From assembly GCF_030407455.1 (NCBI RefSeq), contig NZ_JASDDJ010000031.1:1-37191 (forward strand): 37,191 bases of DNA. Reading direction: 5' to 3'. Each line of letters begins with the position of its first letter. The stretch's first letter is position 1. A program made the position numbers and the translations under genes. The DNA comes from Psychrobacter sp. 5A.1 (GTDB lineage: Bacteria; Pseudomonadota; Gammaproteobacteria; Pseudomonadales; Moraxellaceae). Below the pieces are notes generated by a model. The model saw only the letters and a program-made list of their open reading frames with translations. It was not told the origin of the DNA and ran no database searches. This document shows, one piece after another, positions 18,147 to 27,167 of the stretch.

Positions 18147-19703
18147 TTAAACAGCCACTTTTTCAAAGCGAGCGATAGATTCAACATGACCGGTATGGCA
18201 GAACATGTCCATGACGCCAGCATGCGTCAGACGATAGCCTTGCTCTAACAATGCTTTTGTATCACGAGCAAGGGTCGCTGGATTACAAGAGACATAAACA
18301 ATGCGTTCAGCATTAAATTTTGGCAAATATTGCATAATTTCCCAAGCACCAGAGCGCGGTGGATCGATTAACAGTGCATCAAAGCCTTGGTTGGCCCATG
18401 GCTTGTCGGTACAGTCTTGCGTCAAATCTTGGCTATAAAATTCAGTGTTGTTGATACCATTGCGACGAGCATTGTCAGCAGCACGTTCGGTCATGGCTTC
18501 ACTGCCCTCGACACCGACCACTGAGCCAGTCTCACCAACAAGGCGCGCTAGTGGCAAGCTAAAGTTACCCAGACCACTGAATAAATCCAACACGCGTTCG
18601 CCAGCTTTCAAGTCTAATAGGTCACAAGCAAGTTTGGTCATCTGACGGTTCACAGATAAGTTTACTTGAGTAAAGTCAGTAGGGATAAACTCAAAGGTCA
18701 AATCATACTCTGGTAATTGATAATACAAGCGACCAAACTGCTGGCTCAGATCGTCAGCGTCTGTCAACGCAATACGTTGAATGCTATCAACACCTTTAGA
18801 TTGTAAATACAGCTGCCAATTACGCGCCGCAAAAAATACTTTTAGCTTTTCTACATCACCGTCTGATAATGGCTCTAAGTTACGCACGATGAGCGCAACG
18901 GGCTGATTACCATCTGGCAGCTCAGGTATCTGCTCACCCATGGCCAATTCAAGCTGAGCAATCTTATTACGGCTCTCTAACGTGCTGATCAACGCTTTTA
19001 AGTTTTCAATCTCAAACCCAATGCGTGGGTCTAAAATGTGACATTCATTTAACTCTGCTAAGAAATTACTTGAACGCTCACGAAAACCGACCAGCGCGGT
19101 TTCTTTTTTGACGACATAGCGTACGCCCAAACGTGCTTTGGTACGATAACCAAGGCGATCACCAACTATAGGGGCGAGCCAGTTATCAGGCTCTGCATTG
19201 GCTTGATGCATCAGCATCTCGGCCAATACGGACTGCTTAAAGTTTATTTGACTGTCTGGCTGCCAATGTTGCAAGTTACAGCCGCCACAGACGCCAAAAT
19301 GTGGGCAGGGTGGTACGGTGCGTTCAGGGTTTGGGTTTGCCGTGATACTAATCGCATCGCCTTCTTCAAAGCTGGCACGGCTATTGGTTATTTTAACTAA
19401 GGCGCTTTCACCTGGCAGCGCAAAACTGACAAAGGTTGTTTTGCCATGCTTGTCTTCAGCATGACCATCGTCAACCCCAAAACCATTGCCATAGATAGCA
19501 ACACCGCGACCATCATGCGACAATCTATCTATGGTAAAAGGAATCGGTTCTGCATCTTTTAAACGACGACGCGTTTTTGATGATGGCTTCGATTTTTTCT
19601 TACTAGGCGGAATGACAATCGTTTGAGCTTCGTTCGTTTGAGTATTACTGTTTTGCGCTGCCATATCAGATGCTGTAGATGTTTTTGAATCGGTGGGTTG
19701 CAT
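18147..19703 (-). CDS. rlmD: 23S rRNA (uracil-1939-C5)-methyltransferase RlmD
   Basis: RlmD (RumA) methylates U1939 of 23S rRNA with S-adenosylmethionine. A TRAM RNA-binding domain covers about 53-120. The 4Fe-4S ligands are in [10 protein letters not shown] (Cys133, 139, 142) plus Cys of NECHILDP near 218. The SAM site is [15 protein letters not shown] near 377 and the catalytic Cys lies in [13 protein letters not shown] near 470. At 518 residues it is longer than the 433 of E. coli, mainly through a Ser/Lys-rich N-terminal tail of about 50 residues. AAGGCAGG upstream supports the first ATG. It sits between relA and an exonuclease gene, an order close to cysM-rumA-relA of Pseudomonas. Confidence 0.96.
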   Translation of the reverse strand: MQPTDSKTSTASDMAAQNSNTQTNEAQTIVIPPSKKKSKPSSKTRRRLKDAEPIPFTIDRLSHDGRGVAIYGNGFGVDDGHAEDKHGKTTFVSFALPGESALVKITNSRASFEEGDAISITANPNPERTVPPCPHFGVCGGCNLQHWQPDSQINFKQSVLAEMLMHQANAEPDNWLAPIVGDRLGYRTKARLGVRYVVKKETALVGFRERSSNFLAELNECHILDPRIGFEIENLKALISTLESRNKIAQLELAMGEQIPELPDGNQPVALIVRNLEPLSDGDVEKLKVFFAARNWQLYLQSKGVDSIQRIALTDADDLSQQFGRLYYQLPEYDLTFEFIPTDFTQVNLSVNRQMTKLACDLLDLKAGERVLDLFSGLGNFSLPLARLVGETGSVVGVEGSEAMTERAADNARRNGINNTEFYSQDLTQDCTDKPWANQGFDALLIDPPRSGAWEIMQYLPKFNAERIVYVSCNPATLARDTKALLEQGYRLTHAGVMDMFCHTGHVESIARFEKVAV

Positions 19704-19765
19704 AAACCTGCCTTAATAATAAATAACCAGAAGAAGGGAATGAAAAACTGCTAATAGTGCTAATT

Positions 19766-20590
19766 CTATAATTCGGGTGCCGATGACCAGTCAGCGATAA
19801 ACTCTTGATGTCGTGGACTACCATCCGCTTGAGTATATTTTGCTAGATAGTCATAGCTTTGCTGTTGCCAAGCATTAAAATCTTGTGAGGACAGCTGTCC
19901 TGTCAGGCGCAACCAACGCAAATAAATGAGCCAAGTATTCATAACATCAGACTCACAGTATATAGATAGGGTTTGCCAGTCATCGTTATTGACCAGTGCG
20001 CCTACCATGCTGCCATCGACATCAGTTTTACCTGGTAATCCGTATAAGCTTGCGACAATATCCATGGCTTCGCGGCGACTAGCACCATACTGGCTAAACC
20101 GATCCATCAAGTCTAGATGACGTGTATGAAAACGATTAACATAGTTATCAAAGCGCATGTTTTTAATACGCTCGCCTTCTTCGAACAGCCATGGTGCTGA
20201 CAAATCATATTGCATGGCACGATATATCAGTACAGGTATGTCAAAGCCTGAGCCATTCCAGCTAATAAGTTGCGGCAGTGTCTCAATGTCGTTAAATGCT
20301 CTAAAGAATTTGGCTAGGATTTCTTTTTCACTAAATTTATCGGCAGTCAAAGAAAATAGCGACAACTTACCATCTTTGATATACAGAGCTGAGATACAGA
20401 CAATACGCTGTAGTGGCAGGCGCATAAAGTCGTGCCCTGCCTCTTGCGTACGTATGGCAGTCAGCGCGCTTAACGCATCCGCATCATTAAGATCGGCCAA
20501 TGGCGGATAGATACGGCGTGCTGCATCGACATCGGCGACAGTCTCGATATCAAAAACCAATATAGGGTCGGATGGTAGGGCTTGTGACAT
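19766..20590 (-). CDS. Predicted DEDD-family 3'-5' exonuclease
   Basis: The 274-residue protein matches the group of predicted 3'-5' exonucleases related to DNA polymerase B proofreading domains (PF10108-like, often labelled polysaccharide-biosynthesis related). Motif I is VFDIETVAD (Asp14, Glu16), motif II is WNGSGFDIP (Asp117) and motif III is YCESDVMNTW (Asp215), giving the four acidic metal ligands. The cellular substrate is not known. AGGATTATCT before the ATG is a good ribosome binding site. It is followed by rlmD 62 bases downstream, so the two may be co-transcribed. Confidence 0.88.
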   Translation of the reverse strand: MSQALPSDPILVFDIETVADVDAARRIYPPLADLNDADALSALTAIRTQEAGHDFMRLPLQRIVCISALYIKDGKLSLFSLTADKFSEKEILAKFFRAFNDIETLPQLISWNGSGFDIPVLIYRAMQYDLSAPWLFEEGERIKNMRFDNYVNRFHTRHLDLMDRFSQYGASRREAMDIVASLYGLPGKTDVDGSMVGALVNNDDWQTLSIYCESDVMNTWLIYLRWLRLTGQLSSQDFNAWQQQSYDYLAKYTQADGSPRHQEFIADWSSAPEL

Positions 20591-20738
20591 AGATAATCCT
20601 AAATATTTATAAGCTTATAATTAATCCACTACAAAAGAGTGACGGCGTTAACCTCGCTTGAAGTATGACGTAACCATCGACACTCGCTTGCTTTGCACTT
20701 TTTTCAAATCAACGATACTAAATGGTATTTCTTATGCA

Positions 20739-21707
20739 TTAATTAACGGCTACGCTGTTATCGACCTTGCTGTCATCAACGCTATATAAACCCGTTGATA
20801 AATATCGATCTCCGCGATCGCAGACAATAAAGGCAATGACGGCATTAGGATTTGCTTTTGCCACTTGTGTTGCTGCCCATGCCGCTGCGCCTGAAGATAC
20901 CCCAGCAAAAATGCCTTCAGTCTTCGCCAGTTTGCGCATATAGATTTCAGCGACATGCTGATCCACATCCATGACCTCATCAACCAAGTCTGCGTCAAAG
21001 ATACCAGGCATATAGGCGGCAGGCCAGCGGCGAATACCAGCAATAGAGGCCTCTTCGTCAGGCTGTAGGCCGATGATTTTAACATCTGGGTTTTGTTCTT
21101 TTAAATAGCGTGACACACCTGTGATCGTACCTGTCGTGCCCATCGAGCTAATAAAATGCGTAATTTTACCTTGAGTCTGTGCCCATAGCTCAGGGCCTGT
21201 AGTCAGGTAATGTGCTTGGCTATTGTCAGGATTATTAAACTGATCCAATACAACCCCTTTGCCATCAGCTTGCATTTGCAATGCCAAATCGCGCGCGGCT
21301 TCCATACCTTCGTCTACTTCAATGAGCGTAGCGCCATAAGCAATCATGGCGTCTTTACGCTCTTGGGTTGAGTTGGTTGGCATCAATAATATCATCGGAT
21401 AGCCGCGCATCGCCGCGACCATGGCCAATGCAATGCCAGTATTACCGCTGGTCGCTTCAATCAGCGTGTCACCAGACTTGATGTCACCACGCTGTTCGGC
21501 TTGATAGATCATATTAAAAGCAGGGCGATCTTTGACAGAGCCAGCTGGATTATTGCCTTCAAGCTTGGCCAGTAATGTGGCCCCATTTTTGATCTGTTCT
21601 TGTTCAGGCAGACGCTGTAATTTTACCAATGGCGTTTGACCTATACAATCGGCTAACGTAGTGATTTGAGTCATAAAATTGGCATTTGACATGGCCGTAG
21701 TGGACAT
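20739..21707 (-). CDS. cysM: Cysteine synthase B
   Basis: CysM is a PLP enzyme that makes cysteine from O-acetylserine and sulfide or thiosulfate. The PLP lysine is Lys59 in GSVKDRP, the phosphate loop is EATSGNTGIALAM, and LDQFNNPDN, SSMGTTGTITGVSRY and GIRRWPAAYMPGIF are typical of CysM rather than CysK. I start at the ATG with AAGGATACC in front (21707), giving 322 residues; a frame-open ATG at 21758 would add 17 residues with no good ribosome binding site. It is divergent from the barA/gacS-type gene, as near the gacS-cysM-rumA-relA cluster of Pseudomonas aeruginosa. Confidence 0.95.
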   Translation of the reverse strand: MSTTAMSNANFMTQITTLADCIGQTPLVKLQRLPEQEQIKNGATLLAKLEGNNPAGSVKDRPAFNMIYQAEQRGDIKSGDTLIEATSGNTGIALAMVAAMRGYPMILLMPTNSTQERKDAMIAYGATLIEVDEGMEAARDLALQMQADGKGVVLDQFNNPDNSQAHYLTTGPELWAQTQGKITHFISSMGTTGTITGVSRYLKEQNPDVKIIGLQPDEEASIAGIRRWPAAYMPGIFDADLVDEVMDVDQHVAEIYMRKLAKTEGIFAGVSSGAAAWAATQVAKANPNAVIAFIVCDRGDRYLSTGLYSVDDSKVDNSVAVN

Positions 21708-22178
21708 AAGGTATCCTTGTTTTTTTTCCAAAATATGTTTTGTTAATTGACGGTGCAAGATTAGAGCGCTGTTGTTATTGTTTAATCATAATTTGAGACA
21801 GTCGCTTTGTATATAGGTTTAAGGTGATAAGCGAGCTAAAACCTAGAGGCATTAGGGAGCACGCTCATACGTTATGACTATGAGCGATCGATTGGGGCAA
21901 GTAAAAAGTGGCTTTATTATATCATTTTGTTTTCAGCTGCGCTTATCGTATAAAAGATTAATAATCACTGTATCAGGTCAGTCTCAATATTACTTTGATG
22001 ATGACGCCACGCATCATAATGAATGCTTAACCAGATTTTATAGAATCCTGTTAAGATAATCTGGCTCTGTATATAAGCTGTTTTATCAAAAATACTGACA
22101 TACCCAGTCGATTTTACGTCATACAGGTAAGCATCATTAACATTCACGGCAAGAACCCGAGTAGAGAGTAGGTCTAGC
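21708..22178. other. Divergent intergenic region between cysM and the hybrid kinase gene
   Basis: This stretch of 471 bases must carry promoters in both directions. I see no gene in it. CCAGATT (22031-22037) and AATCTGG (22058-22064) form an inverted repeat in the leader of the kinase gene. No clear -35/-10 pair stood out on either strand. Confidence 0.5.
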
Positions 22179-25100
22179 ATGGCATATAAAAAACGTTTTG
22201 ATACCAGTAGTGCTTATGGTCAGCTAATCATACTGGTGTTTTTGCCCATCTGTGTATTGGCCGCTGTCGGTGGTATCTTGGTCTTTTATGAAACCATGCG
22301 TGCCAGCAATTCAGAACAAGGAGTATTGGCTGAGTCCGTGCTTATTCGTTATACCCCAGCCATTGCAGAGCTTATTCCAGAGTTGTTAGAGCAAGGGCGT
22401 CAGCCAGTTATCAGCCGTACAAATGATACCCAACAATCGGCGATGACGACGCTAGAGGGTATTCAAGACAAACTTGGGCGGATGCAATCTGAGCAACATG
22501 TACAGCGCATTGCTATCATTAATGAAGGCAATCAAATATTGGCAACAGTCGGCTATGGTCTAAATGAAGAGTGGCCTTTAATCAGTGATTCAGCAAGTTT
22601 TTTGTCTCAAGAGCCAACCCCTGTGGGAACTGCATATGGCAGTATCTTGGGTGAGTTTGAAGGGCAGACGTTGTGGTTGCTCGTCGATATGGATAATGAG
22701 CCGCTTTATATTGCGCGTTACCGTATTGCGATGGCATTGGTGATTACTGGCTTGTTTACTATTTTAATCCTATTGTTGAGCTTAAATATTTATTCGAAAC
22801 GTTGGATTGCTCCCATTTATGAGTTACGTTTGCAATTACAACGTACCCATGTTGATAATTTATACCAACCCGTACCAGTAGAGTCGGACGGTGAGCTTAA
22901 TTTGTTACAGCAAGATTTGGTCAGAACGTTGCGCCGCTTGCATAGAAGCTTTCAAGAGCTCAAAGACCATGCAGAGCAAACCGAGGATGATTTACGGTTG
23001 GCGTTTGATGAGATGGAAATGCAAAATATCTCTATTCGAAATGCGCGTGATGCAGCGATTTCAACCAGCCAAGCAAAATCTGCATTTTTAGCCAATATCA
23101 GTCATGAACTGCGTACACCATTGAACAGTATCGATGGTTTTATTAATTTGCTGGCACGTCATGGTGAGCTTAATCCTGAGCAGGACTTGTATGTACAGAC
23201 CATACGTAAGTCCTCAGCCCATTTGCTCGCTTTGGTAAATGATGTCTTAGATTTTTCTAAAATTGAGGCAGGCAAGCTAGTACTGGATCGCCATGAATTT
23301 GATCTCTATGACACCATTTACGATGTGGTCGATATGCTATCTCCCGTCTCTGCGGAGAAGGGTTTGCGCATGGCGGTACTGTTTTACAACGATGTACCGA
23401 TGCGTATCAACGGCGATGCGCTACGCCTCAAACAAGTACTGACCAACATCGTCGGCAATGCCATCAAGTTCACGGATAGTGGTGATGTGGTGGTGCGTGT
23501 GAGCTTAGATGACCACCGCGATAATTATTTGATGATTAGCGTGCAAGACAGTGGTAAAGGCATTTCTCTTGCAGATCAAAAAATGCTGTTCCAAAGCTTT
23601 AGCCAAGGCGATCCATCAATCACTCGTCAGTATGGCGGTACAGGATTGGGTCTGGTTATCTCCAAACAATTAACGCGCTTGATGGGCGGTGATATTGGGT
23701 TTCATGACAATGCTCAAGAAAATATCGCCAATCAAGGCGCGACGTTTTGGTTTCGCATGCCAGCCCATGTCGATGTGTTAGAGGCAGCCACAGGGCAAAC
23801 GATTGAGCTGCCAGTATTAGCGCCACTGGCGAGTGACACCGACGAGTTTAATGTGTTGGTTTGGATCAATCATACTGCTTCAATACAAGTGCTCAAGGCC
23901 AGCCTGCAATATTTACCGATTAAATTGACGCAAGCCAATTCATTACCGGGGGTGCTTGAATCACTAAAAGAGCATGGTAATTATTGGGATTGGGTCATCG
24001 TTGATGATGATACGCAAGACGATATGATGGCGCTCCTCAAACAGATACGTCTGCACTATCAAGGCAAGCTTGCCGTGTTTGGTTATCAAGTGGCAGCCGA
24101 TCAAGCACTACTAAACCGCTATCATGCCAATATACTGTATGAGCCATTGGACAAAAGACAGCTATACGCGATGCTCGATACGCAAAACCGTAGTGCGCCG
24201 CAAAGCCTGCAAGAACCACGTTGGAAAGGTGTCACAGTACTGGCAGTTGATGACCATTTGCCCAATTTACTAGTGCTTGATGCTCTATTGAGCGAGCTAG
24301 GTATTCAGGTGGTTACCGCGAGCAGTGGGTTTGACGCTATCGAAATTATCAGTAAACAACAAACCAAAAACATCAAAACTGCCAAGAGCGATAAGCAAAG
24401 TCTGTCGAGTAAGACGCAGCTTTCTAAAGCTGAAACGCGCGATGAGAGGCATAAAAAAACCAACAGTGCCTTTTATAATGAGGATGCGAGCACTGACGAC
24501 AAAGTGACTGTCCAAGATAAAAATAATATAGATTTGATATTCATGGACATTCAAATGCCTCGTATGTCAGGACACGAAGCGGCCAAGCAAATCCGAAACA
24601 TCGAAAATTCCGATAGCCGCATTCCTATCATCGCTCTGACCGCGCATGGGTTGGCAGATGAACGTGACAAACTCATAGCCAGTGGTATCAATGACTATGT
24701 TGGCAAACCTATCAGCCAGCCTCAATTATTGCAGGTGCTACAAAAATGGCTAGGTCGCAAGAGCACCACGGCCCAATTAACAACATTGCCTGAGACTGAT
24801 TTGCAGAGCTTTGATCGGCAGAGTACCGATTTTCAGGATGTCGACTCATCAGAAGCGAGCGCACCCTCTATCGATGCGCTGCGTGGTTATTCAATCAATG
24901 ATAATGCTCTCTCTACTAGCTTAACAGACCGAACAATGTTAAATGACTCAGCGCTGCCTGTAGATAAGCCGCCTGTGACCTATCCAATAATCAAAGGGGA
25001 TAAAAGTAGTCGTGATAGCGCCTCTGTCGTTGGTGAGTCAAAAATCACCCGACCATTATCCTTGAAAAAAATCCGTGATGATTATTTGCGTGATAGTCAG

Positions 25101-25724
25101 CCTCGTGAAGGCTATAGACGAGAAGCCGCGCGTGATATTCAGCCGCGTTATGAGAGCTTACGTCTACAAAAACAAGGCCACACCATCCCATTATTGTATC
25201 CACCCACAAAACCCATCGTCAACGCTCAAGAGGATAAAGTGATGCATGCAGATGCAACTTTGCATGAGCAAGTTCAGGATGACCGTAGCCATCACAATAT
25301 AAGCAAAAATGAGACGGCGAGTATTTTAGATTGGCAAGATGCACTGACTCGTTCAGCGAACAAACCTGATCTGGCAGCCAAGCTCATCATTATGATGATT
25401 GATACCGTTAATGATGAAAAACAAGCACTCACTCAAGCGTGGGAAGCGCATGATCGTAATATGTTGGCGCAAATTGCCCATCGTATCTTAGGGGGGAGTC
25501 GTTATACGGGTGTGCCACAATTACGACAGGCCAGCCAAGACTTAGAAGATAAGTGCCTATTGAATGTACAGCATACGACACCCGTACAGTTTGCGATGAT
25601 TGAGCCATACTATGAGGCATTGCTCGCAGCGCTAGACAACTTGCAAACGGTAGATTTGTCTGCTTATCCGCAGCTTAATTACCATCGATTGAGTGAAAAT
25701 GATATGACGTGGAAAATGATATAA
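22179..25724 (+). CDS. BarA/GacS-type tripartite hybrid sensor histidine kinase
   Basis: This protein is of the BarA/GacS kind, the sensor that phosphorylates UvrY/GacA and controls CsrA-binding small RNAs. Two membrane segments (about 15-37 and 183-205) enclose a periplasmic domain. HAMP follows, then a coiled coil, the H-box SHELRTPL with His309, and the ATPase with DSGKGI near 457. A receiver domain has Asp691-Asp692, phosphoacceptor Asp790 and Lys843, and a C-terminal Hpt domain has His1101 in AHRILGGSRYTG. It is 1181 residues long, well above the 918 of E. coli BarA. The extra length is a charged insert of about 60 residues inside the receiver and a polar linker of about 190 residues before Hpt. 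Confidence 0.94.
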   Translation: MAYKKRFDTSSAYGQLIILVFLPICVLAAVGGILVFYETMRASNSEQGVLAESVLIRYTPAIAELIPELLEQGRQPVISRTNDTQQSAMTTLEGIQDKLGRMQSEQHVQRIAIINEGNQILATVGYGLNEEWPLISDSASFLSQEPTPVGTAYGSILGEFEGQTLWLLVDMDNEPLYIARYRIAMALVITGLFTILILLLSLNIYSKRWIAPIYELRLQLQRTHVDNLYQPVPVESDGELNLLQQDLVRTLRRLHRSFQELKDHAEQTEDDLRLAFDEMEMQNISIRNARDAAISTSQAKSAFLANISHELRTPLNSIDGFINLLARHGELNPEQDLYVQTIRKSSAHLLALVNDVLDFSKIEAGKLVLDRHEFDLYDTIYDVVDMLSPVSAEKGLRMAVLFYNDVPMRINGDALRLKQVLTNIVGNAIKFTDSGDVVVRVSLDDHRDNYLMISVQDSGKGISLADQKMLFQSFSQGDPSITRQYGGTGLGLVISKQLTRLMGGDIGFHDNAQENIANQGATFWFRMPAHVDVLEAATGQTIELPVLAPLASDTDEFNVLVWINHTASIQVLKASLQYLPIKLTQANSLPGVLESLKEHGNYWDWVIVDDDTQDDMMALLKQIRLHYQGKLAVFGYQVAADQALLNRYHANILYEPLDKRQLYAMLDTQNRSAPQSLQEPRWKGVTVLAVDDHLPNLLVLDALLSELGIQVVTASSGFDAIEIISKQQTKNIKTAKSDKQSLSSKTQLSKAETRDERHKKTNSAFYNEDASTDDKVTVQDKNNIDLIFMDIQMPRMSGHEAAKQIRNIENSDSRIPIIALTAHGLADERDKLIASGINDYVGKPISQPQLLQVLQKWLGRKSTTAQLTTLPETDLQSFDRQSTDFQDVDSSEASAPSIDALRGYSINDNALSTSLTDRTMLNDSALPVDKPPVTYPIIKGDKSSRDSASVVGESKITRPLSLKKIRDDYLRDSQPREGYRREAARDIQPRYESLRLQKQGHTIPLLYPPTKPIVNAQEDKVMHADATLHEQVQDDRSHHNISKNETASILDWQDALTRSANKPDLAAKLIIMMIDTVNDEKQALTQAWEAHDRNMLAQIAHRILGGSRYTGVPQLRQASQDLEDKCLLNVQHTTPVQFAMIEPYYEALLAALDNLQTVDLSAYPQLNYHRLSENDMTWKMI

Positions 25725-25742
25725 GGTCATACAGTCAGGATT

Positions 25743-25835
25743 ATGCAGGTTCAGAAAGCGCTCGCTGATTTTGTTAGATATGCCTATCGTCATCAGCCAG
25801 ACAATCTGTATATGCTTTACAAGGAAGGTGAGTGA
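25743..25835 (+). CDS. Possible small open reading frame of 30 codons
   Basis: An ATG preceded by CAGGATT starts a 30-codon frame (MQVQKALADFVRYAYRHQPD and ten more residues) shortly after the hybrid kinase stop. Its last codons overlap GGAAGGTGAG, a good ribosome binding site for the next small frame. It could be a real small protein, a decayed gene or chance; I recognise no family. Confidence 0.25.
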   Translation: MQVQKALADFVRYAYRHQPDNLYMLYKEGE

Positions 25836-25839
25836 CAAT

Positions 25840-25911
25840 ATGACAGATAATGGACTGAGCGAGATTGATACCATGTCTGATTTATATGGAACAAACCCTA
25901 TAGTACCGTGA
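25840..25911 (+). CDS. Possible small open reading frame of 23 codons
   Basis: A 23-codon frame begins 5 bases after the preceding small frame and has the strong Shine-Dalgarno-like GGAAGGTGAG in front. The product is acidic and polar. Nothing else supports translation, so this is only a candidate. The rest of the 288-base gap up to the crotonase gene shows nothing that I recognise. Confidence 0.2.
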   Translation: MTDNGLSEIDTMSDLYGTNPIVP

Positions 25912-26012
25912 CAGTCAGTTATTACTAGGGTAGAGCAAAGGTAAGCCTGCTAATATTATGAATATCGGTACCATATATTGGCATCATATTTTATTCATCA
26001 ATAAGGATTGTT

Positions 26013-26825
26013 ATGAAAGCGATTGCAAGTTACCAGTATAAAACCTTACAAGTTAGTATCACAGACAATATATTGACGGTTACCTTAAATCGCCCACAAA
26101 AAAAGAACGCGATGAGCTTTCAATTAATAGATGAGCTGATTACCGTGGCGGGTCGCATTAATAAAGACAGAACAATACGGGCAGTCATTTTAAATGGGGC
26201 AGAAGAGACATTTTGTGCAGGCATTGATTTGAGTGATTTAAATCATCCAAAAAACAAAGCATTTGCGCTGTGGGAGCTAGTCAAGCCATGGCAAAGCTCG
26301 TTCCAACGTGTTTGTTTGGTATGGCGCGATTTACCAGTACCTGTGATTGCCGTGTTAGAAGGGTACTGTATTGGGGCTGGACTACAGTTGGCGCTGGCCT
26401 GTGATATACGCATCAGCCATCCGGATTGCAAGCTGTCTATTATGGAAGCCAAGTGGGGATTGGTGCCAGATATGGGGTTGACGCAATCAGCATTTGGGGT
26501 CGTACGAGAGGATACCTTAAAAGAGCTTGCCATGAGTGCACGCATCATCGATGCCAATGAAGGAAAGAGTCTGGGCCTGATCAGTCATTGTAATGACGCA
26601 CCTCTTGAACAGGCAAAAGAGCTGGCTGCTGAGTTTGCAGAACGCTCTCCTGATGCCGTATTGGCAAGCAAGAGAATCATTAATGCCATGCATCATCAGC
26701 CTTGCACGACTTTATATAAAGAGAAAGCATGGCAGCTCAAAATGATGCTCGGTCGTAATCGTAAGCTTGCCCTAAGAAAAGCCAAGCAAGCCAGTACGAT
26801 ATTTGGCAAACGTCAATTCCAATAA
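26013..26825 (+). CDS. Crotonase-family protein (enoyl-CoA hydratase/isomerase)
   Basis: The 270-residue protein has the crotonase fold. The first oxyanion-hole segment is ETFCAGIDLSDL and the second is GYCIGAGLQLALACDIR. The acid/base positions read SIMEAKWGLVPDMGL: Glu145 and Asp153 are eight residues apart, as in dienoyl-CoA isomerases (ECH1 type), rather than the two Glu of classical hydratases. Substrate is therefore uncertain, with CoA-ester isomerisation as the best guess. Ribosome binding site AAGGATTG precedes the ATG. It appears to be a single gene, with no other fatty-acid genes nearby. Confidence 0.85.
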   Translation: MKAIASYQYKTLQVSITDNILTVTLNRPQKKNAMSFQLIDELITVAGRINKDRTIRAVILNGAEETFCAGIDLSDLNHPKNKAFALWELVKPWQSSFQRVCLVWRDLPVPVIAVLEGYCIGAGLQLALACDIRISHPDCKLSIMEAKWGLVPDMGLTQSAFGVVREDTLKELAMSARIIDANEGKSLGLISHCNDAPLEQAKELAAEFAERSPDAVLASKRIINAMHHQPCTTLYKEKAWQLKMMLGRNRKLALRKAKQASTIFGKRQFQ

Positions 26826-27167
26826 AAAAGTTCTTATTTAAAAAGCCAGACATATTTTGATAATTTTTTTGATTGCTTTTAATTGTTATAGGTTGTTTCG
26901 CTAGTGCGTGACAACATTTAGCCATTTTAAGGCCACTAAATGTATCAATGTGCTAATTGATGACACGCCCTAGTGTCTTATGGCCATTGAAATGCAAGCA
27001 GATAACACAATATAGCCTTGTCTGCTTGCACAGATATGGGTAAAGGTGCACTATTGTTGTTAAAGGTGTTTGCTCTGCATATCGCACCAGCCATCAAGAC
27101 AACAAAAGCCTCAACCATAAAACGTTCAAAAAATATCAAACACGCCCTATATTAAAATGGTCTAAAT
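26826..27167. other. Intergenic region between the crotonase and MFS genes
   Basis: This 342-base stretch contains no gene. It holds a small TA-flanked repeat element at 26902-26972. The MFS start at 27168 has no clear ribosome binding site, so its translation start may be a little different. Confidence 0.5.
26902..26972. repeat. 71-base MITE-like element with imperfect inverted ends
   Basis: The left end TAGTGCGTGACAACATTTAGC agrees at 17 of 21 positions with the inverted right end TAGGGCGTGTCATCAATTAGC. Both ends are TA, as expected for elements moved by Tc1/mariner-IS630-type transposases. The right half matches 14124-14166. No coding capacity. Confidence 0.65.

Noticed and set aside
21708..21758. 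Longer N-terminus for cysM
   Set aside because: AAGGATACC sits just before the ATG at 21707, and the extra 17 residues do not resemble CysM.
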